Shown piece by piece: positions 1 through 11,709 of a stretch of DNA of 64,000 nucleotides; position 1 is the first letter of the stretch; every line of letters starts with the position of its first letter. The translations under genes and the position numbers were made by a program. The notes below the pieces were generated by a model. It did not search any database. It saw only the letters and a list, made by a program, of their open reading frames with translations, and was not told the origin of the DNA. The stretch spans positions 121,769 to 185,768 of the forward strand of contig NZ_NNCE01000001.1 of NCBI RefSeq assembly GCF_002245785.1. Reading direction: 5' to 3'. The DNA is from Mycoplasma testudineum. Lineage in GTDB: Bacteria; Bacillota_I; Bacilli_A; Mycoplasmatales; Metamycoplasmataceae.

Positions 1-1565
1 AATTATCAAAAATTACGTCTAAATCAATTGATCTAAAAATAAATACAGATCAAAAAAGTTTTAATCTAGTTGAATACAAAGGTAATCTAACAATCGACTT
101 AAAAGACCAACTCCTTTTAATAAAGTCAAATATTAAAACTATGAATAATCCTGTTGATTTAACTAATCTTAACTTAATTATGACTGGAGTGCCAACCCAT
201 GTTTATGATGCAACTCAGGTTGACGAAATTAATATATATACCAAAACAGAAAAAATAAATATTTTTGGAAACAAGGAAGTTAATTTAGATGATGCATTAG
301 TTGTAGCCAATTCTAAAGATTCGATTTCTGTTGCTGGTGTAATCGGAATAGAAAATTATAAAGTTTCACAAGATACATCAAGTTTATTATTTGAATTTGC
401 AATTTTTGATAACAGCCTAGTACGTAAAAGCATGCGACAAGTAAAAATTGACACAATGGCAGGTCGTCAAGCTTCTAAAGAAATAAGTTTTGGAATGATG
501 AATTTAGCTTATTCAAATTTAATCACTTACTTTGAAAATAAATCAAGCATTAAAACAAATTTCAATATTTACCCTAGTAATTATTCGATAAAGTTTGATG
601 AAAAAATTCTTAAAAATTACTTAGATAATTTTGAATCACATGATTTTTCAAAATCATACAATGCACTAAGAATTTTAGGATTTGAATTTAAAAATAATGA
701 AGTATTGGTACCTTCATATCGACACGATATCGAATTTAGTCAAGATATCGTTGAAGAGATATTAAGATTTTATGGTTATGATAATTTAGTGCCTGTTAAG
801 CCAAATTTAATTAATACAAAAATTTATGACACTTTGGAATTAAAAAATTCTGCTGTTGCAGCAGGTTTTGATGAAATTAGAACTTACAACCTTATTTCCG
901 AAGTTAAAAATAAATTTAATCCATTCAAATTTAATCTGAGCCAAAAATTGGAAACATTTATTTCATTAGAAAAACAAGTTATTAGAGATTCTTGAATCCA
1001 TTCTGCAATTGAAACAATTGAATATAATCACAAAAGAAAACTAGAAAATCTTTCATTTTTTGAAATGGGTATTTTAAATAAGTCAATTAATTTTTTTGGT
1101 ATTTGTTCAACTAATTACAACATTTTACAAATGAAGGATAAGTTAGAAGCGATATTAAGTAATTTTGAAATTTCTTATAAAGAAGCCAGTTTTGATTTTG
1201 CTAATCCAACTGAACAACTGGAAATTTGATCTGGAGATAAATTTGTTGGATACATAGCGAGAATCAGTGCCAAATTAACTGATGTTGATCTTATTGTTGC
1301 CGAAATATTAATAGATGAATTAAAACCAACTAATTTTGTAAATGCTGATTATATTAATACTGCATTAAGCGACATTGATTTAAATTTTGAATTAAGTAAT
1401 AATGAAACTAATTTTGAAATTGTAGAAAAATTGAAACCATACGACTCTAAAATTAGTTGATTTGTTAAAGATGTTTTTGAAAAAGATAATAAAAACATTG
1501 TTACCGTTTCGATTACATCTGATAAAGAAACAATTGATAAATTGAAAAATAAATTTTACAATTAA
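1..1565 (+). CDS. pheT: Phenylalanyl-tRNA synthetase beta subunit, 3' part
   Basis: The reading frame is already open at base 3 and runs to TAA at 1563-1565, so the N-terminus lies outside the window. PheT pairs with PheS to charge tRNA-Phe in the cytoplasm. The B3/B4-type stretch AGRQASKEISFG followed by the B5-like FEFKNNEVLVPSYRHDI and the REVVEEILRFYG-like block (QDIVEEILRFYGY) are characteristic. Two TGA codons (996, 1227) fall at Trp positions. The C-terminal tRNA-binding FDX-ACB region appears short and divergent (about 75 residues instead of about 95). A terminator overlaps the stop codon. Confidence 0.9.
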
Positions 1566-1586
1566 AACACCTTCGTGTGTTTTTTT
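1564..1586 (+). terminator. Rho-independent terminator after pheT
   Basis: Seven-base stem AAAACAC / GTGTTTT (1564-1570 with 1577-1583), loop around TTCG, followed by a T run. The left arm overlaps the pheT stop codon, so termination begins immediately after the gene. Confidence 0.8.
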
Positions 1587-1674
1587 GTTCAAAAAATATT
1601 TAGTAGTAATTTTAATAAAATAAAGTTGTAATTATTAACTCACTTTTTTTAATTAGTATTAAAATAAAAAAAGC

Positions 1675-2112
1675 ATGGTTTTGGAAAAGTGAAGACTTAA
1701 AGTGAATTTTTGAATGATATTATCACTTTTGGTAGGAAGTATAATATGTTTATCACTTTATGGAATTGAATACATAAGATACTATGCATTTCTAGGTTGG
1801 GTTATTGGAACATCAATCGTTTGATTGATTTACAATTTCAATATCGTAATTCTAAGAAAATATTTATCAAAATTAACCAAGTTTAGTTATTTCGGGGTCT
1901 ATTTATTGAAAATGATTGTAGTTGGGATTATTATCACTGCAGTTGTATTTATAAATCTTTTTAGTGAAATAAGATTAATGTCTAGTGTTGAAATAGCTTT
2001 AGCCCCAATAAATATATTTGCGTTGATTTTTGGTATAGGCACAATTCCAGCTATCGTTATAATTGTAAATTTGTGCAAATTGAAAGGTGAAACTAAAAGT
2101 GGAATTAAATAA
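1675..2112 (+). CDS. AtpI-like membrane protein at head of the ATP synthase operon
   Basis: A 145-residue, very hydrophobic protein with about four membrane segments. It sits directly before atpB and overlaps it by 14 nt, the position of AtpI or the MG406-type protein in other mycoplasmas. AtpI-type proteins assist c-ring assembly or cation handling; here the role is inferred from position and topology, as I see no diagnostic motif. Start ATG 1675 was chosen because it is the first in-frame ATG; the upstream A-rich stretch gives only a weak ribosome binding site. Three TGA codons are read as Trp. Confidence 0.7.
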
Positions 2113-2872
2113 AAATAATGCTGTTGCCGGAAATCCTCTTACTTCCCAACTGTGAGTAGTTCAACCTCATATTCTCACTTTATTTATAATAATAATTATA
2201 TTTATTTTCATCTCGCTATATGTATTTTTTAGAATAAGAAAAGCAGATCCTAAAAAAGCACCTAAAGGCGTTGTATTTGTAGCAGAGCAATATGTTGGAT
2301 TTTTCAAAGATACATTTGATTCGGCTACTGACGGGAAAATAAATTGAACATCTCCATATTTATTTGTTTTGTTCTCTTTTTTACTTGTTGGTAATTTACT
2401 TGCTCTTATTGGTTTTAGAGCAATAGCTACAGCTTATACAGTACCACTAACATTTGCTTTAATTTCATGAATTATGATTTATGTATTTGGAATTTTCTAT
2501 AACAAGTGAGGATTTTTCAAGAAATTTTTAAATCCAGTTGAAATAGTTGGTCAGTTTATTCCTATACTATCTTTATCTATTCGAATGTTTGGAAATATAA
2601 CAAGTGGTAGTGTAATTATTTATCTTTTATATTCAGTAACTGCATGGATTTATAGTCTAATGACAGGATCGACAATTGCAACATATGTTCTAGGCCCGAT
2701 TGTTGCTCCATTAATGCATTTATATTTAGATGCTTTCAGTGCAATGGTGCAAGCTTATGTCTTTACACTCTTAACTATGATTTATTGAATCGGAGAAATA
2801 GGCGAGGCAGGCCCGGAAAAATCTAAAAAAGTCACTAAAAAAAATAAAAGATTTGTTCTTAAAAAAGCTTAA
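2099..2872 (+). CDS. atpB: ATP synthase Fo subunit a
   Basis: A 257-residue integral membrane protein forming the stator half-channels of the proton path. The SLSIRMFGNITSG segment carries the essential Arg (about residue 162) facing the c-ring carboxylate. About five to six membrane helices are visible. The only in-frame start is GTG 2099, inside the end of the preceding gene, with AAAGGTG about 10 nt upstream; the nearby ATG at 2118 is in another frame. The start indicates translational coupling. TGA codes for Trp at several points, for example in the QLW and NKWGFFKK contexts. Confidence 0.93.
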
Positions 2873-2940
2873 TAATAATGGCCCAAGTAAGCCATTAAAC
2901 TGCTTAAAATAACAATTTTATTAAATTTAAGGAGATTATA

Positions 2941-3243
2941 ATGAATGAATTTACTAATACAATTATTGAAGCATCAAAAGCTGTTACAGCAAATGCTTCA
3001 GCAACTGTGGGGCAAGGATTAGCAGCAGGATTAACTGCTGTAGGTGCCGGTTTAGCAATGATTGGTGCCTTAGGTACAGGTATTGGTCAAGGTATATCTG
3101 CCGGAACTGCAGCACAAGCTGTTGGAAGAAATCCTGAAGCTGAAAAGAAAATAAGACTTATGTTAATTATTGGTTTGGCTATTGCTGAATCAACAGCTCT
3201 ATACGCTTTAATTGTTTCAATTCTTTTAATATTCGTTTTTTAG
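2941..3243 (+). CDS. atpE: ATP synthase Fo subunit c
   Basis: A 100-residue proteolipid that forms the rotor ring. It is two hydrophobic helices joined by the polar loop VGRNPEAE (Arg63-Asn64-Pro65). The proton-binding carboxylate is Glu83 in IGLAIAESTALY. The Gly/Ala-rich first helix (GAGLAMIGALGTGIGQG) is typical. A strong AAGGAG precedes ATG 2941. At 100 residues it is longer than the usual 70-80 because of a 25-residue N-terminal segment, as in other mycoplasmas. High expression relative to neighbours is expected from its own strong ribosome binding site after a 68-nt gap. Confidence 0.97.
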   Translation: MNEFTNTIIEASKAVTANASATVGQGLAAGLTAVGAGLAMIGALGTGIGQGISAGTAAQAVGRNPEAEKKIRLMLIIGLAIAESTALYALIVSILLIFVF

Positions 3244-3269
3244 GGAAAAGTTATTTTTAAGGAGACAAT

Positions 3270-3809
3270 ATGAATCAAATTGTTGAAATAAATCGTAGTA
3301 CTTCTGAAACTCTAACAGAGATGTTTCAGAGTCTTTTTCCTTCAATTCCATTATTTGTAGCAACTGTTTTATCATTTATCATTTCGTTTATTTTTTTATA
3401 TATTTTTTTATATAAACCAGTTAGCAAGTTTGTCAAAGATCGTCAAACATTTATTCAAAATAATATTGATAGTTCAATCGAGAGCAAACGTCTAGCACAA
3501 TTAGCACAAGAACAAGCAGCTGATTCACTTTTTCAAGCTCATGAAACTGCACAAAAAATTGTAGTAAAAGCAAAAATTGAAGCTGAAAAAGTTGCAAATG
3601 AATATATAACAAATGCTAAAAGAGATGTCCAAATTATTGTTCGGAATGCAAAAATGGATGTAGAAAGACAAGAAAATGAATTTTACGAAAATTCAAAAAA
3701 TCACATTGTTCAAACATCAGTTGAATTAGCTAAAAAAATACTAAGTAAAGAAATTAAACCAAATATCGAAAATGAAATTCTTTTAGAATTAGAAAAAATG
3801 CAAAAATAA
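3270..3809 (+). CDS. atpF: ATP synthase Fo subunit b
   Basis: A 179-residue peripheral stalk subunit. It has an N-terminal polar stretch, one membrane helix at about residues 28-50, then a long charged helix rich in Ala, Gln and Lys that would form the b-subunit coiled coil. It does not look like the lipoprotein form of subunit b found in some mycoplasmas, as there is no lipobox Cys. RBS AAGGAG precedes ATG 3270. The stop TAA shares one base with the ATG of atpH. Confidence 0.92.
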   Translation: MNQIVEINRSTSETLTEMFQSLFPSIPLFVATVLSFIISFIFLYIFLYKPVSKFVKDRQTFIQNNIDSSIESKRLAQLAQEQAADSLFQAHETAQKIVVKAKIEAEKVANEYITNAKRDVQIIVRNAKMDVERQENEFYENSKNHIVQTSVELAKKILSKEIKPNIENEILLELEKMQK

Positions 3810-4366
3810 TGTCAGATAGAAAATACGATATTGCACATGCCTATTCTGATGCACTAGTTGATTTAACAGAAGATAAAGATTTAAGAAATGTTCTTGAAAA
3901 TTTAATTTTTATTCAAGAAGTTGTTAATTCAAATCCTGAACTTGTAGAATATTTAAAAAGTGAACAAGAATCTATTGATGAAAATAAAAAGTTTTTAGTC
4001 AAAATTTTTGAACCTGCAAATGAAACTGTAAAAAAATGAATTTGGATTATATTAGAACAAAAATTAATTTACTATTTGAAATTAATTTTGTCAGTTGTGA
4101 TTCAAAAATTAGAAATGCGTTTAGGAATAAAGCGTGGAATTATTTATACAACTAATGAATTATCAACAACAAAACTAAATCAAATAAGTAAATTACTTAG
4201 TCATAAAATTAATAAAGAAGTTATCTTAGTTAATAAAATAAAACCAGAATTACTTGCCGGTTATGAAATAGTGATTGATGAATTAAAATTTAGCAATAAT
4301 GTAAATGAGTGATTACAAAAGTTTGCAAAAGAAATTAAAAAGGAGCGGTTAGATGAGACAAAATAG
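3809..4366 (+). CDS. atpH: ATP synthase F1 subunit delta
   Basis: A 185-residue subunit that links the peripheral stalk to the F1 head. It is split in the standard code by TGA codons at 4037 and 4310, both Trp here. The order [13 protein letters not shown] at the N-terminus and [14 protein letters not shown] near the C-terminus match the family (the latter corresponds to the 'GG..I.IGD' segment). It overlaps atpA by 14 nt, and the atpA ribosome binding site AGGAG lies inside its 3' end. Confidence 0.92.
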
Positions 4367-6017
4367 AGTAAATGAAATTGCTTCATTAATAAAAGAAAAA
4401 ATTAAAAATTATGATTCAAAAGTTCACAATAGTGAAATCGGAAAAATTGTAAGTGTTGGTGATGGAATAGCTCTTGTAAGTGGATTAGATTCTGTTCAAG
4501 AAGGTGAAATTTTAGATTTTGGTTATGACGTTTTTGGTCTAGCTTTAAATTTAGAAGAAGAATTTGTTGGAGTTGCAATCTTAGGTAATGATTCTGTGCT
4601 TAAAGAAGACATGGAAGTTACAAGAACTAAAAAAATTATTTCCGTTAAAGTTGGTGAAGAACTTTCGGGTAGAGTTGTTGATGCACTTGGCAGACCAATT
4701 GATGGTAAAAAATCAATTCAATCAACAAAAACTAGAGATGTTTTTATAACTGCCCCTGGAGTTATGACTCGACAATCTGTTGATCAACCACTTGAAACCG
4801 GGATTATGGCAATTGATAGTATGATCCCAATTGGTCGAGGTCAGCGTGAATTAATAATTGGAGATAGACAAACAGGAAAAACTGCAATTGCAATTGATAC
4901 AATTTTAAACCAAAAAGGCAAAGGCATAAAATGTATTTATGTTGCAATTGGTCAGAAAAATTCAACTGTTTCTCAAATTGTTAAAAAACTAGAAGATAAT
5001 GATGCGCTTGAATATACAACGATAGTAGTAGCCGGTGCAAGTGAACTAGCTCCAATGCAATATATAGCACCATATACAGGTGTAACAATTGCTGAAGAAT
5101 TTATGCAAAAAGGTATTGATTCATTAATAATTTATGATGATTTATCAAAACATGCTGTAGCTTATAGAACGCTATCTTTATTACTTAGAAGACCGCCAGG
5201 AAGAGAAGCTTATCCAGGAGATGTATTCTATTTACACTCGAGATTATTAGAAAGATCAGCTAGACTTAATAAAGAATATGGTGGTGGTTCAATTACAGCG
5301 CTTCCAATTGTTGAAACTCAACAAGGTGATATTTCAGCTTATATTCCTACAAATGTAATTTCTATTACCGATGGTCAAATTTTTACAAAAGAAGCATTAT
5401 TTAATTCTGGTCAAAGACCAGCAATTGATGTTGGTTTTTCAGTTTCTCGTGTTGGTTCAACTGCTCAACATAAAATGATTAAACAAGTAGCTGCTTCATT
5501 AAAATTAGAATTAGCTCAATATAATGAAATGCAAGCTTTTAGTCAGTTCGGAAGTGACTTAGATCAATCTACAAAATCAATATTAGATCATGGTCAAAAA
5601 GTTTATAATATCATTAAGCAAAATCAATATTCACCAGTTGATCAAGTAGATCAAGTTCTTGTCTTTTTAGCTGTAAAATTGAAAGTTACAAACATAATTC
5701 CAGCTGAAAGTATTGAAACTTTTAAGAAAAGAATAATTTCTCATTTTAGTAGTAATAAAGATGCGCTTATTCTTAGAAACGAATTGCAAGAAACCAAAAA
5801 TATTTCACCTGAATTAGAAAAAAAATTAAAACAAATGTTAATAAAAATTGCTAATCAAGTTGTTAGTGAAATACCAGGATATGATTCTAAAAACTTTCAA
5901 TCTATTCCAGGTGTAAATCAAGTTCAAGATGAAAAAAATAAAACTCAAAAAGACAATGTTATTTTAAGTAAAGATAAAGAAAAAACAAGCAATAATAAAA
6001 GCAGTAGCGGTAAATAA
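4353..6017 (+). CDS. atpA: ATP synthase F1 subunit alpha
   Basis: A 554-residue non-catalytic nucleotide-binding subunit of the F1 hexamer. Walker A is GDRQTGKT at residues 170-177, followed by [12 protein letters not shown] and the [11 protein letters not shown] block of alpha subunits. It exceeds the common length of about 510 by a low-complexity Lys/Asn/Ser tail after residue 520. RBS AAGGAG lies 10 nt before ATG 4353. Neighbours on both sides are F1 subunits, in the canonical order. Confidence 0.98.
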   Translation: MRQNRVNEIASLIKEKIKNYDSKVHNSEIGKIVSVGDGIALVSGLDSVQEGEILDFGYDVFGLALNLEEEFVGVAILGNDSVLKEDMEVTRTKKIISVKVGEELSGRVVDALGRPIDGKKSIQSTKTRDVFITAPGVMTRQSVDQPLETGIMAIDSMIPIGRGQRELIIGDRQTGKTAIAIDTILNQKGKGIKCIYVAIGQKNSTVSQIVKKLEDNDALEYTTIVVAGASELAPMQYIAPYTGVTIAEEFMQKGIDSLIIYDDLSKHAVAYRTLSLLLRRPPGREAYPGDVFYLHSRLLERSARLNKEYGGGSITALPIVETQQGDISAYIPTNVISITDGQIFTKEALFNSGQRPAIDVGFSVSRVGSTAQHKMIKQVAASLKLELAQYNEMQAFSQFGSDLDQSTKSILDHGQKVYNIIKQNQYSPVDQVDQVLVFLAVKLKVTNIIPAESIETFKKRIISHFSSNKDALILRNELQETKNISPELEKKLKQMLIKIANQVVSEIPGYDSKNFQSIPGVNQVQDEKNKTQKDNVILSKDKEKTSNNKSSSGK

Positions 6018-6019
6018 AA

Positions 6020-6877
6020 ATGGCTTCATTACAAAAAATTAATCAAAGAATTTCGCTTGTTGATAATATAAAAAAAATTACAAAGGCAATGGAATTAGTT
6101 GCTACATCAAAATTAAGAAAATTACAAAACCATAGCGATAAAGTTAATGAATATAGTTCAACTGTTGATGAAATGTTTCAAAAAGTTTCATCACAATTAT
6201 CAAAAGAAGATTTAAATTTAATTTACCCACAGAATCCTAAAGACGCAATACTTTATGTTGTAATTACAAGTGATTTAGGATTAGCTGGTTCGTACAATAG
6301 TGATATTTATAAATTAGTAAAATCATTATTAAAACCGGATGATAAAGTTATCATTTTAGGTTCAAAAGGCATTAATCATTTTTCATATTTAAACGAGAAA
6401 ATATTAGCTCATTATGCTAATTGACCAGATTTTGTTAGATATGAAAATATAGAGCCTACAATTGAAATAATTTTTGAACATTACTACAAAGGTGAATTTA
6501 AGCAAGTCAATGTAATTTATACAAAATTTGTCAATGTTGTAACTACTGAAAAAGTTAATTTACAACTGCTGCCAATTCTAGTTAATGATTTTAAAAATAC
6601 AGCCGAAAGAGTTCAAATGAAAGCTGATATTGAATTTGAACCAAATCCAGAAACTATTTTTAAAAGCGCTATGCCTCTTTACATTGGTTCAAGATTATAT
6701 GGACTAATTGCTGAATCTAAAGTTTCTGAAATGGCTAATAGAAGAGTAGCTATGGAAAATTCAACTAGAAATGCTGGTGAATTAATAGGCAATTTAAAAA
6801 TCGAATTCAACCGCCGCCGCCAAGCAGCTATAACACAAGAAATAGCTGAAATAGTTGGTGGATCAGTAGAATCATAA
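6020..6877 (+). CDS. atpG: ATP synthase F1 subunit gamma
   Basis: A 285-residue central rotor shaft. The N-terminal helix begins ASLQKINQRISLVDNIKKI and continues KAMELVATSKL, and the C-terminal helix contains SEMANRRVAMENSTRNAGEL; these two form the coiled coil that turns inside F1. One TGA (6422) is read as Trp in ANWPDF. Start ATG 6020 lies 2 nt after the atpA stop. Confidence 0.95.
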
Positions 6878-6885
6878 GGAAAAGT

Positions 6886-8276
<1,391 letters not shown>

Positions 8277-8277
<1 letters not shown>

Positions 8278-8687
8278 TGGCTAAAAATGTAAACTTAACT
8301 ATTACAACACCACAAGGAATCTATTTTAATGACATGGTAGATATTGTAACAGTTAAAACTCCAGAAGGTTATGTTGGATTTATGGCTAATCATCAACCTA
8401 CTCTATCAACAATTATGATCTCAACTCTTTATGTTAATAGTTCTTCATCAGGAAAACAAAGATTAGCAGCTATTGACACTGGCTTAATTTATGTTGATAA
8501 AGAGCAAATAACTATTGTTACGAGTGCATGTGAATTTGCTGAAGATATTGATGTAACTAGAGCAAGAAAAGCTAAAGAAAAAGCAGAAGAAGCAATTAAG
8601 CTAACAACAAATATAACTAAAATTACAGAAGAAGAAAGACGCCTTTCAAGATCATTAAACAGACTTAAAGTTGCCGATCAAAAGTAA
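8277..8687 (+). CDS. atpC: ATP synthase F1 subunit epsilon
   Basis: A 136-residue rotor-foot subunit. The N-terminal beta sandwich (LTITTPQGIYFNDMVDIVTVKTPEGYVGFMANHQPT) is diagnostic, and the C-terminal helical hairpin (ARKAKEKAEEAIKL) is kept. It is the last gene of the operon and is followed by a strong terminator. Confidence 0.95.
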
Positions 8688-8693
8688 TTTGAT

Positions 8694-8721
8694 AACGTTC
8701 CATTTATGAGAACGTTTTTTT
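8694..8721 (+). terminator. Rho-independent terminator of the ATP synthase operon
   Basis: Stem AACGTTC / GAACGTT (8694-8700 with 8710-8716), nine-base loop, then a T7 run. It ends the atpB-atpC transcription unit. Confidence 0.9.
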
Positions 8722-8902
8722 ATTTTCTTTGAATTGAAGATTGTAAAAAACATGTCCAAAAATTCAAGTATGTTCTACAAAAATAGTTTATATTTCTATA
8801 TTATCAGCTCAACCATTTTTTTAATTTTAAAAAATAAATTCAATAATACAAAAAAATAATTTGCGTTTTTTCGTTTAAGGAGATTTTTTTACATTTAATA
8901 AT

Positions 8903-9394
8903 GTGAAAAAGAATTTTAAGATAATTTTACTAATAATAGCAATAGCAATAAGCATTGTTTCATTTTCAATTTATCATTTTTATTCAATTCCAAAGCAACA
9001 AGTGCAACAAAAGCGAAACGAAATAAGAATTTTGGTTCAAGGATGAATTGAATTTCCAGGCTGACATATATATCCAGAAGGAACAAAATTTTCTCATGTT
9101 TTACAGGATCTAAAAGTTAAAACAGGAGCTGATTTAAAAAATATTGATATTGAAGAAATATTGATCAATGATAAAGAGTATTACATCCCAAAAATTAACT
9201 TAGACAAATTAACATGATCTAAATTAGAAATTACAGATTTAAAAGAAATTGGGATTAATCAAAATATTAGTCAGGAAATAATAAATTTAAAAAATAAGAA
9301 AATAAAACCAACATGAGAATTAATTGACAAAATATCTGGAATCGGACCAATAACTATTGAAAAATTAAAAAACAAATTAGACCTGAATCGATAA
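8903..9394 (+). CDS. ComEA-like DNA-binding protein with helix-hairpin-helix
   Basis: A 163-residue protein. It has an N-terminal membrane helix (about residues 6-24), a central small domain, and a C-terminal helix-hairpin-helix (DKISGIGPITIEKLK) of the type that binds DNA in ComEA. ComEA receives transforming DNA at the membrane and passes it to ComEC, whose homologue follows. Three Trp codons are TGA. Start GTG 8903 is the best in-frame choice, but AAGGAG (8877-8882) is 20 nt upstream, so the start is uncertain; ATG 8901 is out of frame. Function is inferred from topology, HhH and gene order. Confidence 0.7.
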
Positions 9395-10713
9395 TTAGTT
9401 TACATGCGATTTGTTTAATAATATTTTGCTTTTTATATAACAATAATAATTATTGAATAGTTCCTATATTAATGCTATTTACTATCAATTTTTATTGTTA
9501 TACAATTCAAAAAGATAAATTAGGTATCTATATGCTTTGCTTTAGCATATTGTTTATTATTTTTTATGTCACAAATATTGAAATAAGAAATAAAGAATAT
9601 ACAAATGGTTCTAACTATATAATTTATTCTAAGAAAAATAATTATTATGTAGTTGAACAAAATTGACAATATTTTTCTCTTAACTATAATGGTAATTTAA
9701 ATGTTGGAGATGTAATTGAAATTGAAAATATTCATGTTGAGAAATTGACAGATGAATATTCAAAATATTTAAATTCAAACGATGTATATTACAAAATAGA
9801 TTTTCATGATGTGAGAGTAGTAGGCAAAAAATTTAACTTACATCAAATTGTAAAATCATATTTTCAAAATAGCCCGCAATATTATAAAAATTATATGACT
9901 TTATTTTATTTGGGAAATTTAGATTCTGAAACAGCGGATATAGCAAAAAAAATAAAATCTTTAGGAGTGTATCATTTAGCTGTTATTTCTGGATTTCATT
10001 TAAACTTTTTTACCATTTGCATTTCTAAAATTTTAACTAAATTGAAAATAAATAATTCATGACAAAATATAATGATAATTAATTTATTCATATTTATTTT
10101 TATAGTTTCAAATTATAGTATTCCAATATATAGAGTTGTTTCAGTTTTTATTATCAATATATTTATTAAAAAAATTTGAAAGTCAAAAATGTCTGTTACA
10201 TCATTGCTCATGTCTTCTCTTTTATATTTAATTTTTAGACCTGGAGCAATTAATTCTATCTCTTTTCAATTAAGTTATTTGATATCGTTTTATATATTAC
10301 TTTTTTCAAAAATTAAATTTAAATCAAAATTGTTAAAACTAATTTTGATCCCGGTAGTAGCGAATTCAGTTTCACTATTAGTTACAACACAAATTAATAA
10401 TCTAATATATCCTTTTGCAATATTGAATAACTTACTGTACACACCTATATTTGGATTTATTTATTTAGTAAGTGTTTTGTTGTTTTATATCAAACCATAT
10501 GTAGATTTTATTTTTAAAGTATTCGATATTCATTTTGGTTTTGTTAAATTATTGACGTTCAATATAGAAAATACAAATTTTTCAATAATGTGATTCATTG
10601 TAAATTTTCTAATTTTGAACATTTATCTGATTACAAAAAGTGATAAAAAATTATTTATGGAAACTCAGCAAATCAAATACAAAACAACATTATTTAAAAT
10701 ATTGAATTATTAA
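9376..10713 (+). CDS. ComEC/Rec2-like membrane channel protein
   Basis: About 445 residues with roughly eight membrane segments. The block GVYHLAVISGFHLNFF is the hallmark of ComEC (GL.HLLAISG.H), the channel that admits single-stranded transforming DNA. SISFQLSYLISF is a second family segment. The C-terminal metallo-beta-lactamase domain of full-length ComEC is absent, as in other mycoplasmas. The first in-frame ATG is 9472, but hydrophobic coding sequence continues upstream with no ATG; ATT 9376, overlapping the preceding gene, is offered as a coupled start with low certainty. TGA is read as Trp five times. Confidence 0.72.
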
Positions 10714-10749
10714 CCGCCAGACATTATCGAAAGATATTTATTTTCAAAT

Positions 10750-11709
10750 ATGTATAATTATTTTATGGACTTAATAATCGGAAAAGATGAATATTTATCT
10801 GAAATTGAAATTGATAAACTATTAAATAATAATTATAAAAATTATCTACCTTCTAAATACAGTTATGATTTTAATATTAATATATTTTTAGATGACATAT
10901 TACAAAGAGATTTATTCAATGATAAGAAAGTATTTATTGTAAAAGATTGAAATATTTTAGAATCTAGCGAAATGAAAAAAAGTGATTTTGATAATATTTC
11001 ACTACATTTAAGACTTACAAATTATCCTATTATTTTTGTTGTTAATAAAAATATCAAAAAGCAAAATCAATTATTGAAATATATTTTTCAAAATTCTAAT
11101 ATCATCGAAATTCCAGAATTGCAAAATTATGAAATAGCAGATTTTATTAGAAAATATATTAGTGATAAAAATTATAACTTTGATTATAAAGCCGTAAGTC
11201 ATCTATTAGATGTTTTACCTGATGATTTAAAAATAATTACACAAGAAATTGAAAAATTATCAATGCTAGCAAAAGAAATAACTATTGATGATATTGATGA
11301 ATCAATTTCATTTTACGATAAAGAAATTGATTATCAATTACTCGATGCTATTGCAAGTAATAAACCATCTGTAATTTTAAAAGTATTTCACGAAACAATA
11401 GAATCAGGTGTTGATCCGATATTGATTATGGGTCAACTTGCATCTTTATTTATTCTTGCAAGTGAAGTACATAATCTCATGGAAATAGGTAATTCTGTTT
11501 TTACGATAAATGAAAAATTAGGTGTGCATCAATATAGAATAAAAAAAGCAAAAGAGATAGTTGATTTAATGGGAATTTCAAAAATCAGATTTTTAATTGA
11601 TCGTTTAGAAAAAACGGATTATAGAATTAAGAAAAAATATTTAGATCCTATATTTTCTTTAGAAGTTTTTATACTCAATTTAGTTTCACAGGAGATTGAT
11701 AATGAATAA
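10750..11709 (+). CDS. holA: DNA polymerase III delta subunit (clamp loader)
   Basis: A 319-residue clamp-loader subunit that opens the beta clamp. Family features are the N-terminal LIIGKDEYLSEIEI and the C-terminal collar region (DPILIMGQLASLFILASEVHNL, split here by no stop). The gene follows comEC directly, as in many Firmicutes and mollicutes. ATG 10750 was used; ATG 10765 (MDLIIGKDEY) is an equally possible start since neither has a clear ribosome binding site. One TGA-Trp lies at 10948. Confidence 0.85.

Noticed and set aside
8901..8924. ATG 8901 as start of the ComEA-like gene
   Set aside because: It reaches TAA after seven codons; the HhH-containing frame starts at GTG 8903.
9313..9475. 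ATG 9313 as start of the ComEC-like protein
   Set aside because: It would lie deep inside the preceding gene's conserved HhH and add about 20 polar residues with no likeness to the family. A start near 9376 or later is more likely.
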